DNA of 64,000 nucleotides from Oryzias latipes (Eukaryota; Chordata; Actinopteri; Beloniformes; Adrianichthyidae): positions 6,508,082-6,572,081 of the forward strand of contig NC_019868.2 in the NCBI RefSeq assembly GCF_002234675.1. Direction: 5' to 3'. Both the position numbers and the translations under genes were made by a program. The notes beneath the pieces were generated by a model. It had not been told where the DNA came from and made no database searches. It was given only the letters and a program-made list of their open reading frames with translations. Positions within the stretch are counted from its first letter, which is position 1, and each line of letters begins with the position of its first letter. This document shows, piece by piece, positions 1 through 11,153 of the stretch.

Positions 1-130
1 ACCAAACAAGAAGGAAAATTTATTTTTCAATTTGCAAAAGCAAAGCCAAGTGACTCTGCCTTCTATTACTGTTTAACCCTTGTAGACTATGACATAATCT
101 TTAGGAAGGCAGTGCTTCTTGACGTTAAAA
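1..130 (+). CDS. Ig V-set domain exon, 3' part (cut by window edge)
   Basis: Reads in frame as the end of an immunoglobulin V domain: the F-strand signature DSAFYYC is followed by a degenerate J-like strand (IIFRKAVLLDV). The exon closes with a GT donor at 131 (AAAA/gtaag) in phase 1, the usual phase for Ig exons, and joins in phase to the next Ig exon at 256. It is the membrane-distal domain of the receptor encoded by the exons that follow. Signal peptide and upstream exons lie outside the window. Confidence 0.75.
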
Positions 131-255
131 GTAAGTATTGATTTGATCTTTTATTTAAACAGATTTTAGAGAAGTTAAATTGTATTTTAGAAAAAAAATA
201 TATAAACTTTTTTTAGATCATTTTCATCTTTTGTCTTTTTTATTTGTTTTTCCAG

Positions 256-609
256 GATCGCACTCTGCTTTTCTTGCAGTGGTTCAAAGTTCTGTTGATC
301 CGGTTTCTGCAGGAGACGTTGCGGCTCTGCAGTGTTCAGTTCTCTTTGAGTTTAAAAAGGATGCATGTCCAGAGGAACAGAGAGTGTTCTGGTTCAGAAA
401 GACTGAAGGGGAATCTCATTCCACTTATATTTACACCAGAAGAAGCAGTGATGGTGACTGTGACGGGGGTACAGAGACTCAGCCTCTGCAGAGTTGTGTC
501 TACAGCTTCTTGAAGAACATTAGCTCCTCTGATGCTGGACTTTACTACTGTGCTGTGGCTGTATGTAAAAAAGTGATTTTTGGAAATAGAACTAAACTGG
601 AGGTTCAAG
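256..609 (+). CDS. Ig V-set domain exon with J-like motif (NITR-like receptor)
   Basis: A complete V-set domain exon of 354 nt, bounded by a polypyrimidine/CAG acceptor and a GT donor at 610, phase 1 on both sides. Visible landmarks are the B-strand Cys (LQCSV), the C-strand Trp (VFWFRK), the F-strand SSSDAGLYYC and a J-like G strand (IFGNRTKLEV) encoded without rearrangement. Four extra cysteines (KKDAC, GDC, QSC, VAVC) could form additional disulfides. Germline-joined V plus J-like sequence is the hallmark of teleost novel immune-type receptors and related fish V-set receptors. The family is well supported; the exact subfamily and ligand are not visible. Confidence 0.8.
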
Positions 610-692
610 GTAACAAACTTTTTTATAAAATAAATTTAAAAAATGTAATAAATAATTTTTAAAAAAAAAGTAATTCTTGATTTCTATTCCAG

Positions 693-812
693 GAGACGGC
701 ACTCATAACAAAATATTTTTCTTTCTGTTTTTTGGAACCTTGGTTTTGAGTCTCATGATGGTAACATTTCTGATTTGTGTCGTATCAAAAAAGTGCTGTG
801 CTGTCTGCAAAG
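693..812 (+). CDS. Transmembrane exon of the V-set receptor
   Basis: A 120-nt exon, phase 1 in and out, reading GDGTHNK, then about 24 hydrophobic residues (FFFLFFGTLVLSL through FLICVV), then a Lys/Cys-rich stop-transfer (SKKCCAVCK). This is a single-pass type I membrane segment following the proximal Ig domain, with acceptor CAG at 690-692 and donor gtaag at 813. No Arg or Lys lies inside the membrane segment, so pairing with a DAP12-type adaptor is not indicated. Confidence 0.75.
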
Positions 813-936
813 GTAAGAGGATATTCAGGTTTTTGCACGTGTATCTTTTAATAAAACAAATATAACTTTGCATTCTTTCAAAAGCTCATAGTTTAGGAAT
901 TACACTTTTAACTTTTTAAAAAAAAATTTAAAACAG

Positions 937-1165
937 TGTATTTGGCCTGTCAATGATGAACGGCAAAACCAGAAGGTGAGGAAATTACATTTGGCTGAAA
1001 ATGTTTGATTTTAATTGTGTATTTCCAAAAAAGATTTTAGATTTTATTTAGTTTTGTTAGATAAATTAAAGCAGTGTTGTTTATGCTACAACACTCTTTG
1101 CCAAGAAAAAAGCTGACAAACCAAAGGGAAGAAAAGCTGCAGCAAAACAGAGACAAAGTTTTTGA
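937..1165 (+). CDS. Candidate cytoplasmic-tail exons (937-975 and 1075-1165), reading frames do not agree
   Basis: Two exon-like pieces follow the TM exon. The first (39 nt, CAG acceptor, gtgagg donor) joined in phase 1 gives only VYLACQ then TGA. The second has an open frame VVYATTLF followed by a Lys/Ala-rich run and stop at 1163-1165, which resembles the tyrosine-based tail motif of fish V-set receptors, except that Thr rather than Leu/Val is at Y+3. That frame needs phase 2 and cannot be reached from the TM exon by the visible splice sites. Either the tail is short (stop in the 39-nt exon), or the 39-nt exon is skipped and another frame is used, or the tail has decayed. Confidence 0.4.
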
Positions 1166-1215
1166 GGAAAATTAACTCTGCATTACGCTGAAAACAGAAA
1201 AAAATATCTATTTGT

Positions 1216-1889
1216 GTCAGACAACTCATGCAGTAATAATAGTATTTATTTTCACATTCTTTGTTTTACATTTCATATTCCTTTAACTTTGCAATTCACA
1301 TTCCTTTAACCTTGCATTTTCAAATTCCTAACTGACATTTCACATTCCTTTATAATTGCCATTTCACATTCTTTTAGTTTGGCATGAGACTCCGTGCAAT
1401 TCCATGAGACAAATTTCCATAAACTTTTGGGTAATAACTACCTCTAACAGAGCTCACAGGTGGAAGCCGGGGAGGAGGGTGGGGCGAAAAAACGCAACGC
1501 TGCAGTAAAGAAGGATGAACAATGTACACACCTGGACTTAAATAAGATGCTGAACAGGTGAGTTGATTAACTGAACCGCCCTAGGGGAGTGACCGAAGTA
1601 AACGCCTACCTGAGTTATCTGCCCGATATTGCTCCCAAGGTAACTCACTTCAGTCAGACAACTCATGCAGTAATAATAGTATTTATTTTCACATTCTTTG
1701 GTTTGCTTTTCATATTCCTTTAACTTTGCATTTTCGAATTCCTCTAGTTGGTATTTCACATTCCTTTATAATTGCCATTTCAAATTCCTTTATAATTGCT
1801 ATTTCACGTTATTTTAGTTTGGCATAAGACTACGTGCAATTCCATTAGAGAAATTTCCATAAACCTTTGGGAAATAACTACCCCCAACA
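1216..1889. repeat. Diverged duplicated AT-rich block (copies at 1216-1448 and 1653-1889)
   Basis: Both copies start with GTCAGACAACTCATGCAG, continue with several short ACATTCCTTT-type repeats (internal period about 25-30 bases) and end near a run reading TTGGGWAATAACTACC. The two copies differ by scattered substitutions. The 200 bases between them hold no gene I can recognise. Confidence 0.6.
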
Positions 1890-1994
1890 CCAAACTCATC
1901 ACGGTTGGATATATATAAATATATATATATCAGTGTGTAATCAGAGGAAGTGTGTTTCGGAGGCATTCCATATTCAGACTTACAAGTATGACTA

Positions 1995-2390
1995 CTATGT
2001 GTGACCCGGCACCTTTGACCGTTGGGCAGCTCCCGTTCGAGTACAGCGCCACGAAGGGAACACACTATCTAGTGGATCTACTATGTGTGACCCGGCACCA
2101 TTGACCGTTGGGCTGCTCCCATTCGAGTACAGCGCCACGAAGGGAACACACTATTTATTTAGTCTGCTATGTGTGACCCGGCACCTTTGACCATTGGGCC
2201 GCTCCCGTTCGAATACAGTGCCACAAGGGAAACACACTATTTATTTAGTCTGCTATGTGTGATCCGGCACCTTTGACCATTGGGCCGCTCCCGTTCGAGT
2301 ACAGCGCCACAAAGGAAACAAACTATCTAGTGGATCTGCTATTTGTGACCTGGCACCATTGACCGTTAGGCCACTCCCTTTTTTAGCGCC
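1995..2390. repeat. 86-bp tandem repeat, about 4.6 copies
   Basis: Units begin with CTATGTGTGACC at 1995, 2081, 2167, 2253 and 2339: an exact 86-base spacing. Each unit contains a GTGACCCGGCACC block, a GACCGTTGGGC block and a CGAGTACAGCGCCAC block. Copies differ by point changes, for example ACCTTTGACC versus ACCATTGACC, and the last is incomplete. No coding potential. Confidence 0.9.
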
Positions 2391-3639
2391 AACACCAACC
2401 TGTAAGACGACAACTTAACATCCAAATTTGAAGCTTCCAATGGCATAATATGATTAAAGCTTAAGTGAAATCCATAATTTAGAAGCTTCCATCTGAGAAC
2501 TATGAACGAGCTTAATGCTATAATTTTGGTGCTTCCATTCGGCATATTATGATATGAGCTTAAGTAACCTCCAATTTCAAGCTCCATTGCATACCGTAAC
2601 ACAGCTTAAGAACATCCTAATTTTAAGGCATCTGGCAATATAGTTTTCTTTAAAATCTAAAATCCGAGATTTTATATGCCATTCTGATGCGAACATATTG
2701 GTTGATTCAAGTAAGAAAACTCATTGAGACTCAGATGAGGTTTACCGCCCCATCACTTTCAATGCAGAATAGGTACGTGGAGTGCAGTCGTCGTTGCAGC
2801 TCCAGATCAAGGTGCAGGGGCAACAATCTGCTGGGAAGCTGCAGGACGAGCAGAGACCGTGGAACCTGGAAGCCATCCGACTTTGTCGAGGATTTTACAT
2901 CATCCACCAGAAACTGAATTGCTGACTGGAGAGTAGGGGTTGCAGGCTCAGAAAGCGATGTATAGATGGAGACAAAGCAATATTAGTCTTGGCAATGAAT
3001 ATATAAATAATTTAGAACTGATCAGTTTAGAATTCTTAAGATAAAGGGAATAAAAGTGCTTGTAAGAACAACTCTGAAAAGGTGAAATCAAATAGTGAGT
3101 TTAAAGAGAAGGTTCTATTGGTGTATTCATTGCACCATAGAAAACATCAGAGCACAGATTCCAACAAGAAACGACAGTTAATATGGAACCTGCCGAAATA
3201 TTAACACCAAAATAAAAAGCACCAATGTAAAAGAGAAGTTACTTTTTGTCATTTCCGGAGGGACGCACCTTAAGAAGGCTGTCGAGGAGCAGGCGAATAG
3301 AAGGGTTACCAAGATCCAAGGAGATTACATAGATCAAGAAAGTCGACATCCCACGTAGCAATGGATGGCAGCTCGGCTGGATTTGATATTTTGAACTTGA
3401 TATCATCGGTTCTCAAATAGGTGGAACACAAGAGCACATATAACTTAAAAATTACTTGGCAAAGGGGTGCTTAGATACCGCAATGAAGAAAAATTCGAGA
3501 TTGATGAGGGATCGTAGGTTCTGATAGTATTTAAACTGGCTGAACCTCATGCATTTAGAGGCGGATGACAATAAGTCTCTAAAAGGAGATACTCTTAGTC
3601 GAGTGTTATCTGCTTGAAAGCAGGGCAGACTGAGGATAG
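2391..3639. other. No gene recognised
   Basis: AT-rich unique-looking sequence with only short open frames that lack conserved motifs. I see no splice-flanked exon, RNA gene or known repeat. It ends at the GTTT duplication flanking the retrovirus. Confidence 0.4.
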
Positions 3640-3643
3640 GTTT

Positions 3644-4441
3644 TGAAGGAAAGAGAATCGTCCGTTTTTGAGTTCTTTCCATCCATGCGTGTTCGATAGT
3701 CGAGAGTGGTAAAACAAACAAGGATTCAACCGGTTTAAAAATACACGGAGTTTATTTCCCTGACAATAGTTCTAAAGCACAGATTAAAACATTAATGCAG
3801 ATATATCTGGATTCTCAAGTAAAGATCCACTGACGCACAAGTTACATGCGAATTACTCGTAGATTTTCCTAAGAACAATGGAAAACTTTGAAAACAGTCT
3901 TTTTAAGATGTGTTTGAATCCCCGCCTTCCGGAAAGAGCATGGTCGCTGGATCCCCGCCCCTGATCCCTCTGATTCGTCAGCTGATAGCCCGCCTGCTTC
4001 CTCTGGCCAATAGCTGACGGCTGCCAACTTCAGATGCGCTCCGCCTCTCGGGGGCCCGTTTTCACCGGCGCACACAGTCCGATGATCAAAAGAGTCCCCA
4101 TCTGGTCAGAGTAAATCATTCCTGGACAACTCAAGGTTCCTTTTACCGGTATCCAGAGCAAAGGTCAGCTCCAACCTCCACATGAGAACACGAATCTGAA
4201 CACTTTCCCAAGGATAAGGTGTTCAACCCAGATAGTAGAAATGTAGTCCATGACATATTTATTGCATCTCTGGAAACTCCTAGATTTGCACAAAGAAGTC
4301 CTAGTTGCTGCTGCAACTACAAAGCACAAGTGAAGGTCACTGGAGAATAAGTCCTGATGAGTTCAAAATGAGTTCACTTCACACTAAAGATAAAGCTATA
4401 ACATAATGAAGAATAAGATATTAAAACATACATTTTCTACA
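3644..4441 (-). repeat. 3' LTR of the endogenous retrovirus
   Basis: 798-bp partner of the 5' LTR. On the element strand it contains an AATAAA-type polyadenylation signal (plus-strand TTTATT near 3759-3764) and, about 40 bases upstream of that, a TATA-like GATATATC near 3798-3806, consistent with a U3-R-U5 order. A CCAAT sequence is seen at 4007-4011 on the plus strand. Promoter assignments are inference. Confidence 0.8.
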
Positions 4442-4454
4442 TTTCCCTCTCTTG
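4442..4454 (-). promoter_or_regulatory. Retroviral polypurine tract
   Basis: On the element strand AAGAGAGGGAAA lies immediately before the TG of the 3' LTR, the required position for the plus-strand primer of reverse transcription. Confidence 0.75.
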
Positions 4455-6063
4455 ATCACACAAAGTGTGATCACCTAAAAGATTCAACACTACAACACTC
4501 AAAAACAACAAAACATTACAAACAGGTCCACCTGACCCGACAGCTGTGGTCTGAAGCCCGCACAATCTGTGACAAAATATTTCAAAGGAGTTAGGCGTCC
4601 ATGCATGAACGTGCAAGCGAAAACTGTCGGAGCATCAGTTAAACATTCAGTGTTCAGTCTGACAGGAAAAGTCTTGCGACGGCTCCGTGCTCCTGCGGCA
4701 ACCACCCCTAAGGATGCTCATGCTCACAAGATCGACCTAACCCCTTGGCACAATGTCATTACTAAAAGTTACATAGTACAAAAACTAAAGTAGTAAATAA
4801 GGTAAATAAAACAAATTCAAAGTCTAATTCAGTCTAATTCAAATTCAAATAGTAAAAAAAAATAACCGTAAAAAAGATAACAGTTCCTGTAAAGCAAAAG
4901 AACACCTGGAATTAAGGGGGAGGAAAGCGAGACATGTTAAGGCAGAACAAAATCACACAGATGACTAAAAGAAAAACAGAATTGTTAAACATAACAGCAA
5001 GCGTAAGTCAGGAAATTACTTCCATCTCCTCCATGGGGTCCCATTGGAGGGGCTGTGATACATTGTTCTACCTAAATAAGAATAGCAATACGTAAAATGC
5101 AACAAAATCCAAAAGGTCCTTCAGGGCCTCGAACACTCGCGTCCTTCTGTATGTCCCACAAGCGCTGACCAGCTTGGACCAGGCCTCCTATGAACTTCTC
5201 AACAAACCTGGTAATTAGAGATCTGATACAGAAGATACAACAGAACAGCGTGAAAGAGCTTGGAGTGTCCACACATACGTACCTTCTCCCCAAGATGAAT
5301 CTGCTGTGGATCTAAATATTGATTAGCGTTAGGGTCAGGAACTTTAAAATAAAAAACAATAACCAAAAACCATATCAGAAAAACAAAACACAAGACACAA
5401 GAATCATGTTACGCCTGCGGAGGGGAGAGCAGCAAATGTGATGGGAAAAAGTCCATCAGTGTTTCTCTTCTCAAAGGTCTGCTTCTCCTCATGCTGTCAT
5501 TAAGAACACAAGTGGGGAAGAAAAAAAATTCAAGACAAAAAGAAAAGTTCATTAGAGACAGTCGTATAACTGCCTTATCAACCCAGGACAGTGTCGTAAA
5601 ACTTCCTCATCCTTGCTGAGGATGAGTGAACCAGAGGAACACACAAACAAAGCTGTAGAAAAAGTGAAAAAAGGTCAATCTGAGTTACCATTTAAACATC
5701 CCTTCTAAACAAATACATTCAAATGATAATAATAAAACAATTTGACGATGATAATAAAACAATTTCCTTAAGACTCCCTAATGTCCATCTCCCTCTCTTG
5801 GAGTGGAAACATTGCAGAGTCAAACAGAGATAAGGCACAAACACAAAACCAGATTAATTGAAAGGAAAAATATAAATTGATTAAAAATAGAAATTGAACA
5901 TAAAATAGGAGAACAACAGACAGATCAGTGCACAGTTCAGATTAACAGGCATCCTTGTCCACGGTCCTGTGAAAAGCAAGATCACAAGGAGAAGAAATGA
6001 AACCACTTATTGTCGTTGCCTTGCAGCCGTGAGGTCTGTCACCCTTGTCGTTTAGCATTGACC
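4455..6063. other. 3' internal region of the retrovirus, no gene recognised
   Basis: AT-rich sequence between the RT remnant and the 3' LTR, where pol 3' and env would be expected. The short minus-strand frames at 5072-5393 show no recognisable motif. Internal deletion or extreme decay is likely. Confidence 0.4.
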
Positions 6064-6811
6064 TCAAGGAGCAGTAGGTTCCACAAAACAAAGAAGAAAA
6101 TGTCTTCCATAACCACAAAGACTCAAGAAAACCATCATTTCTCTTACTGTCTCTGGACATTTATTCTGCAAAACAGACTTTCTATGCTCCGTAGACATTG
6201 AAGAGCCTGTGCTGGAAACAGTTGTACCTAAAAATGGGACTTTCCTTCTGCAACGTTGCAAATTCCTGTTAGACACTTCAAAACCCAAATCAAACAACGT
6301 CAAAAGAAGATCTTTCATTACTTGCAGGCAGATTTCAGCAGTCGGTGCTGTTGGCAGAAGATAATCAACCTACATCAAAAACACAACCCTCTAATAGCAT
6401 AATATCCTGTCGGAGAAACTTTAAACAGTGATTGAAAATGCCAGGAGAATTTTTTAAATCCTTGTGGCAAGCGTGTGTACTGCAAACTGAAACCTTTATA
6501 CTGAAACACGAATAGATGTCTGCTGTTCTCATGTAATGGAATGCAAAAGAAGGCACTTGCTAAAGCAATAGCAGTGAACCACACACAAACCACACACATT
6601 GTGGGGCTAAAGTTGACAGCATGCTATGTGGATCAGGAACAGGGAGGACTGGAGTAATGATGACTTCACTAACAGCCCTTAAATCATGTGCCATGCGATA
6701 AGTTTTATTATCTGCTTGTAAAACCGGTCTCAAAGGAGTAAACCGTGAAAAATATGAATGCTCAATTACACCAGAGTTCCACAAACCAATCAGAATTTCC
6801 TTCATCTGCAT
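6064..6811 (-). pseudogene. Retroviral reverse transcriptase remnant, frameshifted
   Basis: Three minus-strand frames (6811-6560, 6599-6375, 6318-6064) overlap in order and correspond to consecutive parts of a retroviral polymerase: the MAHDLRAV fingers segment, the TRLPQGF segment, then the connection-side CRRKVPFLG segment. Frame changes and a gap where the YxDD catalytic box should be (around 6330-6380) show that it is inactive. Downstream RNase H, integrase and envelope could not be identified. Confidence 0.7.
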
Positions 6812-7441
6812 CCTTCACTCAGCTGCACTGAGATCTAAAAACATTTGCTCCTGCAGTTACCTGAATCTCCACCGGGGAAGCGGTGAAGCATGAACAAACA
6901 TCAAATGAACCTGTTGACCATGAAGCATCAGAGAGCGTTTTTAACATCACCTCTGCATCTTCATGATCCGTCTTCTCTCTGCTGCGATGACTGACAATGC
7001 AGAAATGCTCCAGAGCTGCGGAGTTAGCTCTTGAATGCAAAGTTATCCTGTACATTTTTATTGAGGGAGAGAAGTGAACACCTGAAAATCACAGTTTAGA
7101 CAGTTGTTTTGTTTACATCCCTCTCAGTCATGGGTCTGAGTTGTCGAGCTTCATGACCAGGGGAGTGCTAATTCTATGTGCAATACAGGTGTGACTAACT
7201 TCCGGTATCATTGCAAATGTGAGTGTGTGAATACAAAATAAACTATACACCCTCTTGACCAATTTATATGTCAGTGTAGTTTAAATACCACGTATGGCCA
7301 TCTACCTGATGAAATGCTTCCCGGTACAGTTGATCATCCTCTCTGTCATAATAGAATGTGCAGTTCAGGTCATCGGAGGCGGAAAAATATTGCTTCTAGG
7401 ACAGGACTCATGGCATCCAAACCCGAAATACATGGACACAC

Positions 7442-7729
7442 CTAGCGTTTCAGGGCCCTCTGGATCCAGCAGGTGTCAGCAGTAGGGGTTGGCTGTGGGG
7501 TGTGGCATGGCATCCAGTCTGAAAAAATGCTGGCTCCTGTTTTGACAAAAACGTTCCGTCCCAACAGATTCACAGGTGTGTGTGGTGAATGCACAAATGA
7601 ATGTTCCACCATCTGGTCAAAAGTCAGTTGGATGGTCTTTTGCCGGGTTTGAGGAGTCAGATGTTCATTTGTCAGAGCTGATGGAGGCAACCGGCAGTTT
7701 ATAGAGGAACACATTGCACCAGTGTCCAT
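7442..7729 (-). pseudogene. Retroviral aspartic protease remnant
   Basis: The minus-strand frame begins at the active-site-like DTGA motif and contains a downstream LLGR element with the spacing expected of a retroviral protease. It is truncated by stops and not joined to the polymerase frame. No restored form is given. Confidence 0.55.
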
Positions 7730-8100
7730 TCATGGAGTTACCTCTGAGCTTGAAAGGGACCATGGCTCCTGCATCACCAAGTGGTATTGTCCGACTTGTC
7801 ACCTGTGGTCCTCGCCACAGTGGAGGAGCTTGGAGCGGTCGTGGGTGCTGTTCGTGTCCTCTGCTCCTGGTCTGTGCATTCTGCTGTTGGGTACCTTGTT
7901 GTGGGCAGTCGTTGCCATATGTCCTGAGCGCCACAGATGCCATTTCCAGCTGCTGCTGGGGGGTCCCTGGGTGGCCCACGCCTTCCAGGAGGGGATACCC
8001 GTCCTCCCGTCCCGGCCTCCGATACCTGAACATTGCTACAGGTCCTGAGGGTATTTAAACTCATCATGTTATGTGCTTTTTTTTTTTTAAACACCTTCAT
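7665..8100 (-). pseudogene. Retroviral gag C-terminus/protease boundary remnant
   Basis: Overlapping short frames on the minus strand, rich in Gln, Pro, Arg and Thr, lie just upstream of the protease-like remnant. One frame shows a partial zinc-knuckle-like HCGEDH near 7810, followed directly by a stop, so the nucleocapsid motif is degenerate. No intact gag was found between here and the 5' LTR. Confidence 0.4.
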
Positions 8101-10330
8101 TATCCAGAGTGGATTGTTCCTGCAGTGTAAATGACTGTTTTTCAGTTGTTCAACTCCTCCCTTTGTCCTTTTTCTTCAAATGTGCTCTGCAGTGATGAAT
8201 CAGATGTATTTTAAATAGACTCTTATCACCTCGCAGACGCTCCGATGCATTCTCCATGCATGCAGTCATGGCTTCATTTGATTAGCGGAGCTGACCTGAG
8301 GGTCAGACCCCCCTAACACGGCTCCTTCCTGTGAAGCCAAAGAACTGAGAAATGCTCTTTTTTGTCACTCACCCAATGAAGCAGAGGGGGTTTTCTGTGT
8401 AAAGATTTATGAGGTCTCAGGACGGCTCTGCTCTGCGCCTTTCCTGCAACATTAAAGCTATGTGTTGCTTGGAAAAAACATGTTGTTAAAGCAGATTTTT
8501 TACTGTCATGCTTTCTTTTCACCATCACCAACTCTATGGATGCTAAAGTCAGTTAATCAATGATGAAAATCAGCAAAGGAAAAAAATCCCTAAACTTTTC
8601 TCTGAACTATATGACGGATGTGGAGCAAAATCTTCGAAAAATACATTGTCTTCAAACTATAATTACATCAAAACATGGGATCTGCTTCAACTTTCATCTT
8701 TAAACACCAATAAATCCTTTAACACCAACACTAAGTAATCTGAGAAATATCAAAACAAACATATAAAATAAATGAAACATTGCAAACATTCTTTTAAAGG
8801 GAGTCCGGATCTAAACCAACAAATACTTACAATTAGTGTCAATAACATTACTTTTTAGCAAAACTTAACTAAATCATGGTAATTAGGAAATACAAAATAA
8901 AGTAGAGACATTTATTCAAAATAAGAAAACCGAAATAATTGCAAAATCATTTTACACAAAATATATTGGACCGATATTATCTTACTGTGTTTTAGAAAGA
9001 TTTGCCCAACTTCCTGCAAATGCCCGAGAAAGTTATTTTCGTTCGAACAGAGGCAGAACAGATAATGTTGCTGCAGGCTGCAGCTGTAGTCAAGCTGCTG
9101 TTGTGGCTTAAGCTTCCGTCGGAAGCGCTGCTCATACATAGACGCCTTTCTACTTATAAATCTTTTTCGTCGAACCAAGACCACTGAAATTTGTTTTTAT
9201 CGACGTCTTACAACCGAGGTCATGACCACGCTCAATAACTACAATGTCAGTTGTTATTTTACCACAAATTAGTTCGCAAACTCTTAAGCCTTGTTACGTG
9301 AAAGTTTAGCGCAGGTTGAACATTTCGGTCTCCATGGACGCCGTCACGCCGACCACATGGTACAAACAAAGCCAATCAGAGCTGTCGACGCATTCGAAAG
9401 AAACTAAAACGTCCCGTTATTGGCTAATTCGAAACAAGATGGCCACGTCCGTAGAGAAAACATTTCACACAGAAACATGGAAAATAAAGCCAAAATTCGC
9501 TGCTTTCAAACAGTTTTTCATCCCATACTTTCCAAAATCTCATGCATACATTTCATTCATAAGCAGTCACGTCTCCAAAATCTCATACATTCAGTCCGTT
9601 CATCAGCGATCACGTCTGTATTGTCATCAGTCAGTCGTCAAGTCATGTTGTCGTTTTTGTCCTGACAAAATGCACAATTTTCCTCATCTTCTGTCAAATT
9701 CAGCGCTCATGTTTATTTTGAATCCTTCTTTGGTTTCTCTCCGCGTATAAAAAAATAATTTGTAGAGGCCGAAGCCTCCTTGGTGTTTCCGAAAATCCTA
9801 GACGCGCAAAATTAGTTCCTATAATAACTCTGTTTTTCGTAAGGGATTTCTTAACAGGTTGAACAGACACAAACCTAGTCAATTTGCTGCTTTCCAAATA
9901 TCACAAGCTCCCAATTTGCCAACGTTCAATTTTGTACAGGCCGAACAGACGAAAAACCTGCATAATTATAATTGTCCAATTTTTCAAAATATTTTACTGC
10001 CGCCCAAAGTGTATATTTTGCCACCGTTCAATTCGCTGTTCTAGGGAGGGTGAACCCAACACTTATTTACTGGGGTGCGCTCGCCCGTTCGTTCGTATAG
10101 GGTACACTGTGCCACCATACAATCGACTTCTCCTTTAATTTGAGATCATCAATACGCAGACTTTACAAAAGGCTCTGCTCACCATGATTATGAATGAGGC
10201 CTCTGAAGAAGTCGACCGCATGGCAGGAAGCATCCCCAGACTTTACGTCGAAAGTCTCAGAAATCTCGTAATAAGCCACTATGATGTGGTCCAACCGGTC
10301 TGGTCCGCGTTTCCTATTCACCCCCGACTT
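8101..10330. other. 5' internal region of the retrovirus, no gene recognised
   Basis: Leader plus the expected gag region of the minus-strand provirus. Only frames under 145 codons exist on either strand and none carries a matrix or capsid motif I can recognise. Confidence 0.4.
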
Positions 10331-10348
10331 CACGTCTCGAGGTCACCA
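10331..10348 (-). promoter_or_regulatory. Retroviral primer-binding site candidate
   Basis: Three bases inside the 5' LTR the minus strand reads TGGTGACCTCGAGACGTG. The plus strand, CACGTCTCGAGGTCACCA, looks like the 3' end of a tRNA: acceptor-stem half CGAGGTC, discriminator A, then CCA. The acceptor part resembles vertebrate tRNA-Trp, but the T-stem part does not align cleanly, so the primer is not assigned. Confidence 0.55.
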
Positions 10349-10351
10349 AAT

Positions 10352-11149
10352 TGAAGGAAAGAGAATCGTCCGTTTTTGAGTTCTTTCCATCCATGCGTGT
10401 TCGATAGTCGAGAGTGGTAAAACAAACAAGGATTCAACCGGTTTAAAAATACACGGAGTTTATTTCCCTGACAATAGTTCTAAAGCACAGATTAAAACAT
10501 TAATGCAGATATATCTGGATTCTCAAGTAAAGATCCACTGACGCACAAGTTACATGCGAATTACTCGTAGATTTTCCTAAGAACAATGGAAAACTTTGAA
10601 AACAGTCTTTTTAAGATGTGTTTGAATCCCCGCCTTCCGGAAAGAGCATGGTCGCTGGATCTCCGCCCCTGGTCCCTCTGATTCGTCAGCTGATAGCCCG
10701 CCTGCTTCCTCTGGCCAATAGCTGACGGCTGCCAACTTCAGATGCGCTCCGCCTCTCGGGGGCCCGTTTTCACCGGCGCACACAGTCCGATGATCAAAAG
10801 AGTCCCCATCTGGTCAGAGTAAATCATTCCTGGACAACTCAAGGTTCCTTTTACCGGTATCCAGAGCAAAGGTCAGCTCCAACCTCCACATGAGAACACG
10901 AATCTGAACACTTTCCCAAGGATAAGGTGTTCAACCCAGATAGTAGAAATGTAGTCCATGACATATTTATTGCATCTCTGGAAACTCCTAGATTTGCACA
11001 AAGAAGTCCTAGTTGCTGCTGCAACTACAAAGCACAAGTGAAGGTCACTGGAGAATAAGTCCTGATGAGTTCAAAATGAGTTCACTTCACACTAAAGATA
11101 AAGCTATAACATAATGAAGAATAAGATATTAAAACATACATTTTCTACA
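10352..11149 (-). repeat. 5' LTR of the endogenous retrovirus
   Basis: 798 bp, TG...CA termini on the minus strand, nearly identical to the 3' LTR at 3644-4441. Only two substitutions were noticed by eye, both near 10660-10675. This copy drives the element because the PBS-like sequence lies next to its low-coordinate end. Confidence 0.85.
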
Positions 11150-11153
11150 GTTT

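Larger units (their letters stand above)
3640..11153 (-). mobile_element. Endogenous retrovirus, full LTR-to-LTR, defective
   Basis: Two 798-bp direct repeats (3644-4441 and 10352-11149) begin TGAAGG and end CTACA on the plus strand, so on the element strand each LTR runs TGTAG...TTCA. A 4-bp GTTT duplication (3640-3643 and 11150-11153) flanks the pair. A polypurine tract abuts the LTR at 4441 and a primer-binding-site-like sequence abuts the LTR at 10352, which fixes the orientation as minus strand. Protease-like and reverse-transcriptase-like remnants occur in the expected order, but every frame is short and broken. Integrase and envelope are not recognisable. The pol remnants suggest a gamma/epsilon-type fish retrovirus; this is inference. 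Confidence 0.85.

Noticed and set aside
1995-2390. CRISPR-like array
   Set aside because: Whole 86-bp units repeat without unique spacers and the sequence is eukaryotic.
3869-4075. Gly/Glu-rich minus-strand frame in the retroviral LTR (also 10577-10783)
   Set aside because: Lies inside both LTRs with no homology to a known accessory protein; not supported as a gene.
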